A stretch of DNA of 63,831 nt from Pyricularia pennisetigena (taxonomy: Eukaryota; Ascomycota; Sordariomycetes; Magnaporthales; Pyriculariaceae): the NCBI RefSeq assembly GCF_004337985.1, contig NW_021940935.1:1-63831 (forward strand). Direction: 5' to 3'. Positions 55,042 to 63,831 of this stretch are shown here, one piece after another. Both the position numbers and the translations under genes were made by a program. Positions within the stretch are counted from its first letter, which is position 1. Every line of letters starts with the position of its first letter. The notes beneath the pieces are model-generated. The model was given only the letters and a program-made list of their open reading frames with translations, was not told the DNA's origin and did not search any database.

Positions 55042-58000
55042 CTATTCCTCGTCAGAGTTCGAGTCGTTTACGATCGGTGTCCCTAGGCGTAAAGTGCGTT
55101 CGTGGCGCGCGGGGCGCTGGCGGGCCGCTCTGGGGCGGGCGCTGAAGTAGTTGGTGGCTATCGAAAACGCCTCAAAGCTTTTCGGTTGCCCGAAGCTTGT
55201 CTGGAAGAATTTCCAGCGTTGGGCGCGATTTGGCGGCCCGGCCGGCCGGTCGTTATCAGGCCACGGCCAGTTTCTCCACACCGCCCGCGAATAGCGGCAG
55301 TGCACCGGGTGCTCAGGGGAGGTCCGCTTCCAGCACCAGGCACACGAGGTGTTTGCATCCTGGTGGTTGAAACGGTCATGGTAGGCTTTGAAATCGCCGT
55401 GGCCGGTCCTCATGGCCAAATAATGGCCCAGTAGGGGTCTTGGCAAACGCAGTTCCTCGGGCTCCTTTCTCGGTGTGTATTGGAATTTCCATTCCCTATA
55501 TGCGGGGGACCGTTCACAGAGTTCTTTACGCCACCAGTCCTTCTCTATATTCGAAAGAATGGCTCTGAGGACCGTGCCGGCACCGCTATACGTGGTTTGC
55601 TGAGCCCTCGGGTCTGGGTCCGGCGGTCCGGCGGAGCCGGCCTTGGCCAGCTCGTCAGCCCGGTCGTTTCCCGGGATTCCCTGGTGCCCAGGGCACCAAC
55701 GGACCCGAACCTCGGTACCTTGTTTTCGGAGTAGATCGACAAGGTCATGGAACTCCAGAAAGGCCCATTGGGACGAACGCGGCGCGTCGCCTCTAAGACC
55801 CCAAATAACCGAGGTGCTGTCCACACAAATCCAGATCCGGGCGCCTGGCTGGGCCTTGGCTGCCGCCTGTAGCCCTTTTAGGGCGCCAATCGCCTCGGCG
55901 TCGAAAACGTGGCTTTCCGGCGTAATAGATGCGGAGCCTGCGGCAAATTCCAGGCCCGCCCTAAAAGCGGCCCATCCGTACCCTATTTGGACGCAGTTGT
56001 TTTCGTGTTTTTCCGAACCATCCGTATATACCACGATATCGTCAGGTGATACCATGTCCAGCCATTCGATAAAGCGGCGGGCCGCTTCCTCTTTCGGGAC
56101 TCCTCCGGTGGGGTCAGTGCGAGAATCCGGGGCATTGCGAGGTGCGCGCAACTCTAGTCTCCGGATCCGCGGGAGAAGTTGTGCAGCCGTTTGCAGGGTC
56201 GTGGCCGAATGGCCCGAGTTGCGGGCACGAGCTGTTTCACGCAGGCGGCTGACAAGGGGGTGCCCCTTGTCCGCGAGCCTTAGTCGGGCGCCGTATTTCA
56301 GGCGGGTGTAGGCCAGCGCGACGCGGGCCGAGGGTAGTCCTGCGTCCCTGAGAACAGTGGACGAGGGGGTGGTTTTATACGCCGGGAGGATTGCCCGTGC
56401 CGCTAAAACCAGCGGTTTGTTCAGTGCTTTGAGGAGTCCTCTTTGCTTGTGCGCTGGGTTGTACCATGCCTCGGCTGCGTAGGTGGCCGAGGAACCCACG
56501 CATGCCACCGCTGCCTTGCGAAGTGCAGCCGCAGGCGGTCCGTATCTTACTGCCCCAAAGCTTTTGAGGTGAGCAGCGACCGCCATTGCTTTGGCAGCCC
56601 TTTCGGCCACGTGGCGGCGCCCGTCTAGCCGTCGGCTGAACCAAAAGCCAAGCCAACGCATGCCCGGGTAACGCTCGGCCCCGGAGGCGCTTTGTCCGCG
56701 TCGACCGCCCGGTAGTTGGACCGGGGTAACCGTTCTACCATTAATCCGGATTTCCGGGTTGCGACCGTGCCTTTTCTTAGTGATATGGATCACCTCTGTC
56801 TTTTCCGCTGCAAAATGGATTTTCTCTTCCGCCGCAATTTCGTGCATATCCCGGAGTTTATCTTCCAGCCAACGTACGTTCTCCTCCAACGAGGGTGACG
56901 ATTTCCATGTAAGCACGTCGTCTGCGTATGCCAGCCGCCACTTCGCACCGTTTTTGACGAGGTACGCCAGATATAGCATATATAGGATCGGGGAAAGGGG
57001 AGACCCTTGCGGGGTGCCGCACCCAAGCCGCCTAAAGCCCGTGGTCGTACCCTCCAGCCGGACTCGGGCCTGGCGGCCGCTTAAAAAGTTAATCACGAAC
57101 CTAAGGAGCATTTTACTAAACCCGAGGCTCCGCATTTTCCGTATCAATCGCCCATGGAGGAGGGCGTCGAAGGCGCCTTGGACGTCGCATGCGACAAGGG
57201 TGACTTCCTCCCCGCGAGCTAAAGCCTGCTCGATATCGTGGGCGAGGGCACAAACCAGATCCGTCGCCGATCGTTTGGGTAGGGCACCGCCGTGGGTGCA
57301 GCTAAGGAGCCCGTTGTCGTGTATGGCCCAAGCTATCCGGCGTGCAACGAGCCTCTCGAGGCCTTTTCCGATGCAGGAGAGGAGGGCTATAGGCCGCCAG
57401 GATCGAACGCTGCTCCGGTCTTTCTTCCCCGTTTTCGGTAGCATCGCGACTTCGGCCTTCTTCCAAGGCGCTGGGAAATGTCCGAGTTCCAGGCAACGTT
57501 GGTAGAGCCTGCGCACCGGCTCGGCCAACGAAGCCCATCCGGCTTTTAGTAGCCGGACGGTCATTCCGTCGATGCCCGGGGACGTGCTCGTAACCCCAAT
57601 GCAGGAGCGCTCCGCCTCTTCCGCACTAACCTGGGTGTCCCAAGGGATTTTAGCCTCGTCCGGCGACCAGGCCTCCAAGGGGTCTCCCTGCAGGTCATCC
57701 TCCGCCGAAAATCGGCCAAGCACCTCCCGTTGCAGTGCTTCCGCTTTTGCTAAAGGCTCGCTCACTTGCTCGCCGTTAATAACCAGCGGCGGGGACCGGA
57801 GGCGTGGTCCGGCTCCCAGCCAGCCCACCATGTTCCACAAATCCTTATCGTCGCGCAGTTGGTCGATCCGGTGCCTCCAGTACTCCCGCTTCGCGGCCCG
57901 CACCCCTTTCGTGTAAGCTTTCTCCTCGGCAGAGGCGTTTGCCCTATTTACAGCGCTCCGCTTAACCCGCTGAAATTCGGCCCAAAGCCGTTGGCAGTTT

Positions 58001-58119
58001 TCGGTCCACCAGGGAGCCGAGCTGCCCCTTTTTCCCGCCGGCGTACCCACGACCCACGTCACTTGCTCCCATAAAGTTGTAAATTCAGCTACCCACGCGT
58101 CCAATGCGTCCTTGCATTT
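55042..58119 (-). pseudogene. LINE ORF2: reverse transcriptase, RNase H and Cys/His tail, no endonuclease
   Basis: An uninterrupted frame of 1032 codons to 58140. The first ~7 codons come from the upstream non-coding segment, and coding LINE sequence starts at about 58119. Order: linker (PWWTENCQRLW), RT with SWRPIALLS, GTPQGSPLSP and YADDVL boxes (about residues 220-470), RNase H (about 695-840, VYTDGS...GIPGNDRADELA) and a CAWCW...HC cluster near the end. Tad-clade proteins carry an endonuclease before the RT. Here it is missing, so target cutting could not be done by this copy. Confidence 0.85.
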
Positions 58120-59040
58120 CCTACAGTAAACTATAGTCACAGGGTTGGACCAGACCCTCTAACGGACAGGCCAGCTAGAGCCCTCCTAGTCGCTGGATAC
58201 CCAGCCTGCCACGTAAATACAAGGTTTGCACCTTAAGCCTACCGCATCCACAAAAAGGCCTCTTGATAGACCGACGCGCGCATCCGTCCTCTCCGGCTAA
58301 AATAGCATCTCTTCCGCCTAACATGCCGACGACATCATCTGCCCCGGTGTACGTCCCTAGTGCGAGTAGAAAGCTTCGAAAAGCCGGCGACACCCCGTAC
58401 ATGTCCATCCACAGCTTAGTCCCCCGTTGGTTCCTGGGCTAGCCCAGCGCCACAATGTGGACATGAATGCAATCGAGTTCTTCCCGTCCTCCAGACCCGG
58501 CGCAGATTCCCAGTGCGAGTGAGAAGCATGGGGCGCCTCAGTCACACTATTCCACCACGGCCCACCGTCCACGGGGTGTACCAAGGGTGCGAACCAAGGC
58601 CGTGCCCACGTTTCTTGCTTCCCGTTACCCAAAGCCGTCTCCAGCAATGGGCCGACCACGTCTTGCTGTCGGGACCCTTTGGAGACTGCCGCGCCGGCAC
58701 AGTGCTTCCGGTCCACGTACAACTAACCAACCCCCGTAACGGCACTACCTCCTCGCTGCAGGCAATCCCAGAAGGTGTGAGGGGGTGAGAGGGTGCCCTG
58801 TCGATTCGAAGAACCGTCGGGTGGTTCTCAGCCTAATTTCCCTTTCTTTTAAACCGTATTGTCTAGCCTTCCGGGGAAGGACGCCTGCCTTTCCGGCTGG
58901 CAAAGTTTTTTGTGCCACGCTGGCTCGCATCGCGAGATTGGGCCTTGTCTTGTGCGCCTCTATGCGGGTGGCGCGCCGAGCCGCCGATCGGACTCTTCCT
59001 TCACCGCGATCAGTGGAAAACTCGTCAAAGGGGAGATCTG
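58112..59040 (-). other. Upstream (5') segment of the LINE, function unknown
   Basis: About 99% identical to 11568-12504. Minus-strand frames of 77-128 codons exist but overlap, lack zinc knuckles or other Gag-like features and are closed by stops, so I treat it as leader or decayed ORF1. Conservation reflects common origin rather than proven coding. Confidence 0.6.
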
Positions 59041-59052
59041 ATGACCACGACT
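59041..59052. repeat. Target-site duplication of LINE copy 3 (12 bp, right)
   Basis: Exact repeat of 54758-54769. Confidence 0.85.
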
Positions 59053-60123
59053 GTTGATGCCTGCATTCGTGGCAAACATGATAACAATCGTTCTTCGGCC
59101 TTTGAGGAAATGACATGACAGTTGCCTCCACTTGCGTGTGCGTAAGTGACCAAACGGCTAATAATTCTCCATGTCACGGTAGAGTGTATCGTGATTCTAG
59201 CACAGTAACTAGTTCGAGGCGCAACAGACCTTCAATGTTGCTCATGATTTTCCAAACGAGGATTATGGTGATAACAGCTTGCGCAATGTTGACTCTCGGG
59301 CAGGCTTATTGGCAATGGGGTTTGTGTGTCCAGACGATAGATTTGGCCTTCGGGGGTAACCTGGCGAACATGGGTTCTGGACATAGTGCCTGAGGCTGCA
59401 TCCAAAACCTGACTTTGTGTTGCCGCAGCCCTATCCATACGTGAGATACTCAGAACAGTACCTTCCTGGCCTGGCATCCTTATAATACTGGCTGTTTACG
59501 GTCAAATATGCCCAACACTCGGCTGTGTCTGCACCCATTATACTTATCCCAACTGGATGTCATCAATAACTTATTTTCTTCGCTGCTTATGCCATTCTGG
59601 ATATTCCCCTTGCTAGCCCACCCATCCCAGTCTTGGGTCATTCTAATTTAGTCAATCGTGCTTGCCACTATTCAGCCACTGGGCATTTCCTCCAGGTTGT
59701 TGTGAGTGGGGAATACCATTCAGATTGGGTGCCTCTGCTCACCAAAAAGGCTATAGTGCTAAAATCTGTTAACTTGTGGTGTGTGTCGTGGTGCCATTAT
59801 TTGTCTTGGCTTACCGCGGGCCCACTGTCATGAATTCGTTCTCTTTCACCGTTCTTTCAAACCTTCCAACGTCCCCAGCGTCACTCTCCGACAGCGAAGT
59901 TTCATTTTTTACAGCAGAATTTTCGACTCTGCCCGCTCTTTTGCTACCCTCACCTATAGAGCATTCGACTTCCGGTCAGCTACACTTACAAATATACCGG
60001 CGTTCGCTCCGAATTTAGAGCACACGTGCAGCACAAGGAAAGGAAAGGAAACGGTGGGCCAGGAAGGTTGAGCCTCTATAACTACGCCTTGTATACCTTC
60101 ATCCCTGTCCACCATCCTTCACA
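59053..60123. other. Intergenic region, no supported gene
   Basis: Frames up to 96 codons overlap in different phases without domains. The last ~60 bp (CTCTATAACTACGCC, then a pyrimidine-rich stretch) look like a promoter for the small ORF at 60124. Confidence 0.35.
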
Positions 60124-60288
60124 ATGCGCTTCCTGATTGCCGCCGCGGCCTGCATAGTGGTCACCACGAGCGTCCAGCCAAGAACATGGTCGCTGTTAGG
60201 CTGCGAGGCGACAGCCACGATAGCGGCTGTTCGTTATTTGTCCCCCGGGCCGTACCGTATACTAGAACCTGCACAGTATCTCCTGTAG
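60124..60288 (+). CDS. Short ORF with a signal peptide, possibly a truncated secreted-protein gene
   Basis: The ATG in a good context (CACAATGCG) starts MRFLIAAAACIVVTTS, a clear signal-peptide core, but the frame stops after 54 codons. A second frame through the same region is equally open (KNMVAVRLRGDSHDSGC), suggesting a frameshift or missed intron after residue ~19. No family recognised. Confidence 0.3.
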   Translation: MRFLIAAAACIVVTTSVQPRTWSLLGCEATATIAAVRYLSPGPYRILEPAQYLL

Positions 60289-60591
60289 GTCCGTTCTTGG
60301 TATGCTGGTAAGCAGCGCCTTGCCAGCATATATCGCCCTGGACATGGTATGGAGTGATATTCACCCGGATTCCATCGTCCACGGTCTCTACTGAATTAGG
60401 TCCTGTCGTGCAGAGTGGTAAAATCTGCGGCGCCAAATTCACAGACTCGCACCCAGGCAGTGTTGACTTGATCGCATGCAACAGCCTTGGGCTAGGTCTT
60501 GTAACTCTTGTAGATTTTAGACCGGGCTTTGTGTCGCCCTGTCTCTGCTGTTGCTGCAAAGGTGGGGCCGAACCTTGTCCATCTGTTCAAA

Positions 60592-60609
60592 GGTTAGGGT
60601 TAGGGTTAG
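60592..60609. repeat. Short telomere-like tract (TTAGGG) inside the sequence
   Basis: GG-TTAGGG-TTAGGG-TTA, about three units of the fungal telomere repeat in a non-terminal position. Confidence 0.6.
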
Positions 60610-61660
60610 ATTTTCCAATAGAACTTTTGGTACAGGATCGGAAATTTCCCAAGTGCATGTATGTATCCACAGCATGTAGGCCTTCGCGCCTGATTTCAGA
60701 ATCTCCGGGCTTGCACAAGCTTGGCGGCCACGTTTGATCCAGGGTTGTTGCTCAGGGTCGGGCGCCTTCTAAGAGCTATCTGTCATACACCACGCCCTTC
60801 TCACTTTCCCTACAGTCTGTCAATCCCACTGGTACCAAGCGCCCGCGCCATTCCTCAATGATGTAAGGTCAGGGTACCGTGCTTGTCATTCAGCTTGATG
60901 GTGGCGTGTGGTGTAGGCGACTTTTAGCTATCTTGGGGTGGCTAAGCATTTTGGTGACAGAAGAATCCGCCACCGCAACTACTATGCCGGGCAGGGACTG
61001 CTCGAGTTGCGCCACTGGATTGGGTACTGTAACCTTTGGCCACTTTCTTGCTTGTTTGGTTGGAAAGTCCGCTCTATATAACCTAATTTTTGCCGCGCTA
61101 CAGTCGTGAATGGTAGTCAACTCTATAAATGCCGATTATGGTGAATACTGACTTCGTCTCTGGTCACAGCGGCTTTACCATGCAGGCAGACAAAATACGA
61201 TGTCCTGTCTAACAGCCTCCACCATGACGGTTCTACCTTTCAAGTGTGGCATCGTCAGGCCCAAACTGGCACTAGCGCCTGAGCGGCCACAGCTGCTAGA
61301 AGGTAGGTCTAGCCATCAAATGATGCAACCAACTCATATATTGCCAAGACTGAGATCTAAGCCACAAAACTGCAAAACAGTCGAGGACCATTTTGAAGTC
61401 GCCGGCCCCACTCCGTTCTTCCCCTTTTAGTGCAAATGCAAACAAGATCATTCCTCATACAGAAGGCAGAGATGTCCACTTTGTCCCTATCAAGGAAGCA
61501 ACTTTTGAACATGCAAGCACACGAGGTAAAGTCAGTAATAATTAGTCACTTGTCTAAACTTGTTACATTACACGTAAATTCTCAAGTTGCCCAGTAGACG
61601 ACTTTGTATCAAGCTTTCTTTCACAGATTACAGCCTTACTTTCAACTTTTCTTAACCACA
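60610..61660. other. Intergenic region, nothing recognised
   Basis: Only overlapping short frames of up to 76 codons on both strands. Confidence 0.35.
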
Positions 61661-61936
61661 ATGGCAAGCATAGACCCTACCAGAGCTCTGTGCTTCATCA
61701 TTGAGGAGAACTTTGCCCAAAAGCAAATGCTGCGGGAGAAGGGTGCTATCATTGAAGCTCTACAAAACCAACTTCGCGAGCTACAGCTCGGTAATGAACT
61801 CCAGTATCAGACGATTCGTACCCAGCACAAAATAATCGATGGATATCAGGCTGCAGAGACGAGAGATAAAGCATTCCAGAATTCCAGAAGTGTTGAATCT
61901 CTTAATTTGGAAAGCAACAGGCTTGGCTCTGCCTGA
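61661..61936 (+). CDS. Small coiled-coil protein, hypothetical
   Basis: The ATG at 61661 follows AACCACA, a favourable context, and gives 91 aa. Residues ~15-65 form a heptad-rich helix (EENFAQKQMLREKGAIIEAL, NQLRELQLGNELQYQTI). It could be a stand-alone small protein or a remnant of a transposase-type coiled segment. An upstream in-frame start at 61604 is closer to background and was not chosen. Confidence 0.4.
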   Translation: MASIDPTRALCFIIEENFAQKQMLREKGAIIEALQNQLRELQLGNELQYQTIRTQHKIIDGYQAAETRDKAFQNSRSVESLNLESNRLGSA

Positions 61937-62219
61937 CTCTGGCCGCTTTCGCACTGCACGGCGCTGTGCTGTTTCGATGGAGTGAACGACAGTTGGGATG
62001 ACCCAGTACAAACTAGTTGGTCTATCCTCGCTAGTCCTTGGAAGCTACCCCTGGCGCTTGTTTATTCACAGTTAGGCCCTTTGTTGATCTCTTTGTGGCG
62101 CATTCATTGTCTTGATTCTCCTTTGACCTTTGTGTTTGTTTGTCATCACTCAGATTCTACCTAGACCCATCAGTCCTATTTCTTGTATTCTCTGAGCTCA
62201 ACTCTGTACCGACGAGTCC
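61937..62219. other. Intergenic stretch, nothing recognised
   Basis: No supported feature. Confidence 0.35.
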
Positions 62220-63160
62220 CTGTTGCCGTTGATTTGATGATAGGGTGTCCTATCGTGACCGCCCATTTGAGGCAATGGAACAAGTTAACCCCTATTCAAT
62301 ACATGCAGACTGTTTTTGCTCCATCTATTGAAATGACCTCTGTCCATCTTTGAGCACCTCAAGCAAGCAAATCTAGCGACTAAGGCTGGAGCGCGGCGTC
62401 CCAGCGTCGATATCCTAGAAGCTTTGGTCAACAAGTGGCTCCATGATAAATTTCTGAATTGAAGCGGCAACAGCTTACTGGCAATCTAACGCGCGTCGAA
62501 CCCAACACACTAGTCTGGTAGCCACCACCGTCAAGTTAAGCGGACCCTTCAGTTGCCAGAGATATATTATCACATGAGACTTTGGCAGTACATTGGAGCA
62601 AATGCTTCTTCCGCCTTCAATACAGACATTCAATTTTCAAAATGTGGGGACAGCCTAGGGCTACTTGAGGCTACTTGACAAAATGTCGGAAGAATTAGAT
62701 TCGGCCACATAATAGCTGCAAACATCCACTTGTTGCTCTGTTCAGCCATCTGCCAAAGTCCCTCGAAGTAGCTGTGTGTGCTCCACCTGGTCGCCTAAAC
62801 GAGGATCCGCTGCAGCAGTGCGAGCGGGCTAGCATGTTACTGAGCTGGACTGGTTAATTAGAGGTTTCAGGGTTCATCGGCTTGGGCAAATGCTTATGCA
62901 GTCAAAAGCCAGCATCGATTGGCACTTTATGGGGCAGATACGGAAAATCGATGTGTCTTGACGAAAGGAACATAGTTTTGCTCTCAACTGTATGTTGTTT
63001 CATCTCTTCTGTCAGAAACACCGATGCGCATAGCGTCTTTCTTTTTCGGATCTCGTAGGCCGCCAGTCCTACATGACGCTCCATATCCGTATTCTTGGTA
63101 TGCAGCGCGTGCTGCTATCTTGCGAGGTCTGCTGGTGGTAGAATAGCACTGGACACTTTT
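62220..63160. repeat. Relic repeat homologous to 50840-51560, split by a MITE
   Basis: Blocks at 62240-62440 and 63085-63160 match 50935-51120 and 51460-51560 in order. MITE copy C (62591-62990) lies between them. Confidence 0.5.
62591..62990 (-). mobile_element. 400-bp mariner-like MITE, full-length copy C (reverse orientation)
   Basis: 400 bp. The ends (CATTGGAGCAAA and TTTTGCTCTCAACTG) are degenerate versions of the copy B repeats. TA lies at 62589-62590 and 62991-62992. Confidence 0.75.
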
Positions 63161-63581
63161 CTTGGACTGATATTAGGCCGTTAGATCATTTGCCTTGATT
63201 GTACCGGTTTGTGCTTAACGGTGTTGACGACTGGATTCTTAATACAAGGCCCACAATACTGAATTCCCTCCGCAGTAGCGCCGTTAACTGGAACGTTTTC
63301 CATTCGATGGGGCTTTTCGTTCATATTTGATTAGCTCCTAATACATATTGCAGCAAAAGTATCGGCTATAACGACCTTGATTGGGACTCACTGATTACTC
63401 AACTGTCGATTTCGGTGTGACTACTGCGTGGATAATTATGCAGCTTCGACGACACACATATGGACTTTGCAACGTATCCTATACTTGAACGCTCGAGTAC
63501 CCTCATGTTGCATTTGGCCCAAAATCAGTTCTACAATCTTTTCCCACTTGACCCTGCCCACAGCAACCTATCGTTTAATTA
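63161..63581. other. Intergenic stretch, nothing recognised
   Basis: No supported gene. Confidence 0.35.
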
Positions 63582-63697
63582 GTGTCACATTCAGACCCCA
63601 AGTTTATTAGACCCCAACTAACTCCTGACCACGGACTGTATCCGCGTCGCTTCAAACTGAGGCCGATAAACTAGGTTCTTTGCTATGCTCGCCCTCG
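63582..63697 (+). repeat. Deleted remnant of a gypsy LTR
   Basis: Begins TGTCACATTCAGACCCC and keeps CGTCGC.TCAA and GATAAACTAGGTTCTTTGCTATGCTCGCCC, which parallel the start, middle and end of the 194-bp LTR. About a third of the middle is missing. Confidence 0.4.
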
Positions 63698-63741
63698 CTG
63701 CTCAAAACTTTCATTCACATTATACATTGTAGCTCACACTA

Positions 63742-63831
63742 ACGTTGGGCTCCACATCTCCGACCCCCCTAAAGTCCGGCCCCTAAAAATATCTACTCAG
63801 CCACGTCAACCCTTTGTTTTATTTTATAAAT
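63742..63831 (+). mobile_element. Left end of another Pot-type element, cut by the window edge
   Basis: After TA (63740-63741) the sequence starts ACGTTGGG and has two CCG(A/G)CCCC motifs before CTAAAAATA, paralleling the Pot2-type inverted repeat at 45499 (ACGTTGCG, doubled TTCGGCACCC, CAAAAATAA). The body lies beyond the window. Confidence 0.55.

Larger units (their letters stand above)
54770..59040 (-). mobile_element. LINE copy 3, longest copy (4271 bp), flanked by 12-bp target duplications
   Basis: The left end is a (TAG)n tract plus the common 3' UTR, then a long RT/RNase H frame, then 58112-59040, which is shared with copy 2 (11568-12504) and, in RIP-mutated form, with 7430-7655. The 5' end is 176 bp shorter than in copy 2. 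No ORF1 with zinc knuckles and no apurinic-type endonuclease domain is recognisable, so the family in this window looks like a deletion derivative. Confidence 0.88.

Noticed and set aside
55643..57505. Long plus-strand frames inside the LINE copies
   Set aside because: They are antisense to the RT/RNase H frame, recur in every LINE copy, and have no recognisable domains.
56138..58112. The LINE copy 2 deletion as a spliced-out intron
   Set aside because: The shared 5' border could resemble a donor, but the re-entry point lacks an AG acceptor in copy 3, so splicing does not explain it.
60161..60559. 132-codon minus-strand ORF
   Set aside because: It overlaps the signal-peptide ORF antisense, has low-complexity ends and no domain or start context.

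Overview
The window is eukaryotic and comes from a filamentous ascomycete. Genes carry 45-130 bp introns with GT...AG ends and CTAAC/CTGAC-type branch sites, and the families present are fungal (NACHT-WD40 receptor, Fot1/Pogo transposons, chromoviral Ty3/gypsy, Tad-like LINE). A DNA transposon of exactly 1857 bp with a 535-codon transposase frame and duplicated motifs in its inverted repeats fits what I recall of Pot2 from the rice blast fungus. A ~0.47-kb tRNA-headed SINE ending in TAC repeats fits what I recall of Mg-SINE. I therefore infer Pyricularia (Magnaporthe) or a close relative. This is memory-based and was not searched. The window looks like a transposon-rich, gene-poor accessory compartment with C:G to T:A decay typical of repeat-induced point mutation (RIP).

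Layout. 1-1026: 3' part of a zinc-finger gene, ending at an unresolved N. 1028-4055: a LINE (minus) joined head-to-head to a SINE (plus). 4056-8430: gypsy relics and RIP-decayed DNA, interrupted by an intact 1861-bp Fot1/Pogo element. 10204-12680: a LINE deletion derivative with 15-bp target duplications. 14.3-15.9 kb: an unknown ORF and a small secreted protein. 16981-23313: a ~430-bp Pot-like element with an apparently intact 5.9-kb gypsy retrotransposon in its right inverted repeat. 23850-24180: a Pot relic. 24937-28154: a MULE with a 310-bp inverted copy of one end.

28294-34333 is an immunity-type block: a PNP-NACHT-WD40 NLR-like gene (minus) and a spliced pseudokinase gene (plus). 35991-40144 holds a decayed second NLR (alpha/beta-hydrolase plus NB-ARC P-loop), present twice at a 2004-bp offset with a single N at the seam. 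41.5-43.7 kb: a frameshifted hypothetical gene and a complete three-exon Nudix hydrolase. 45499-47355: a Pot2-type element killed by four transition-type stops. 49.6-54.4 kb: a cysteine-containing secreted protein, a long CT microsatellite and a 568-aa protein resembling an inactivated C48 protease. 54770-59040: the longest LINE copy. The right end holds small ORFs, a 400-bp mariner-like MITE, an LTR remnant and the start of another Pot-type element.

The host genes do not form a pathway. They are the kinds expected in a fast-evolving compartment: self/non-self receptors, candidate secreted effectors and a Nudix enzyme. The most informative signals are the mobile-element relationships: LINE/SINE tail sharing, a self-priming and frameshifting gypsy, nested insertions, an end-duplicated MULE, and a MITE family with at least seven copies.
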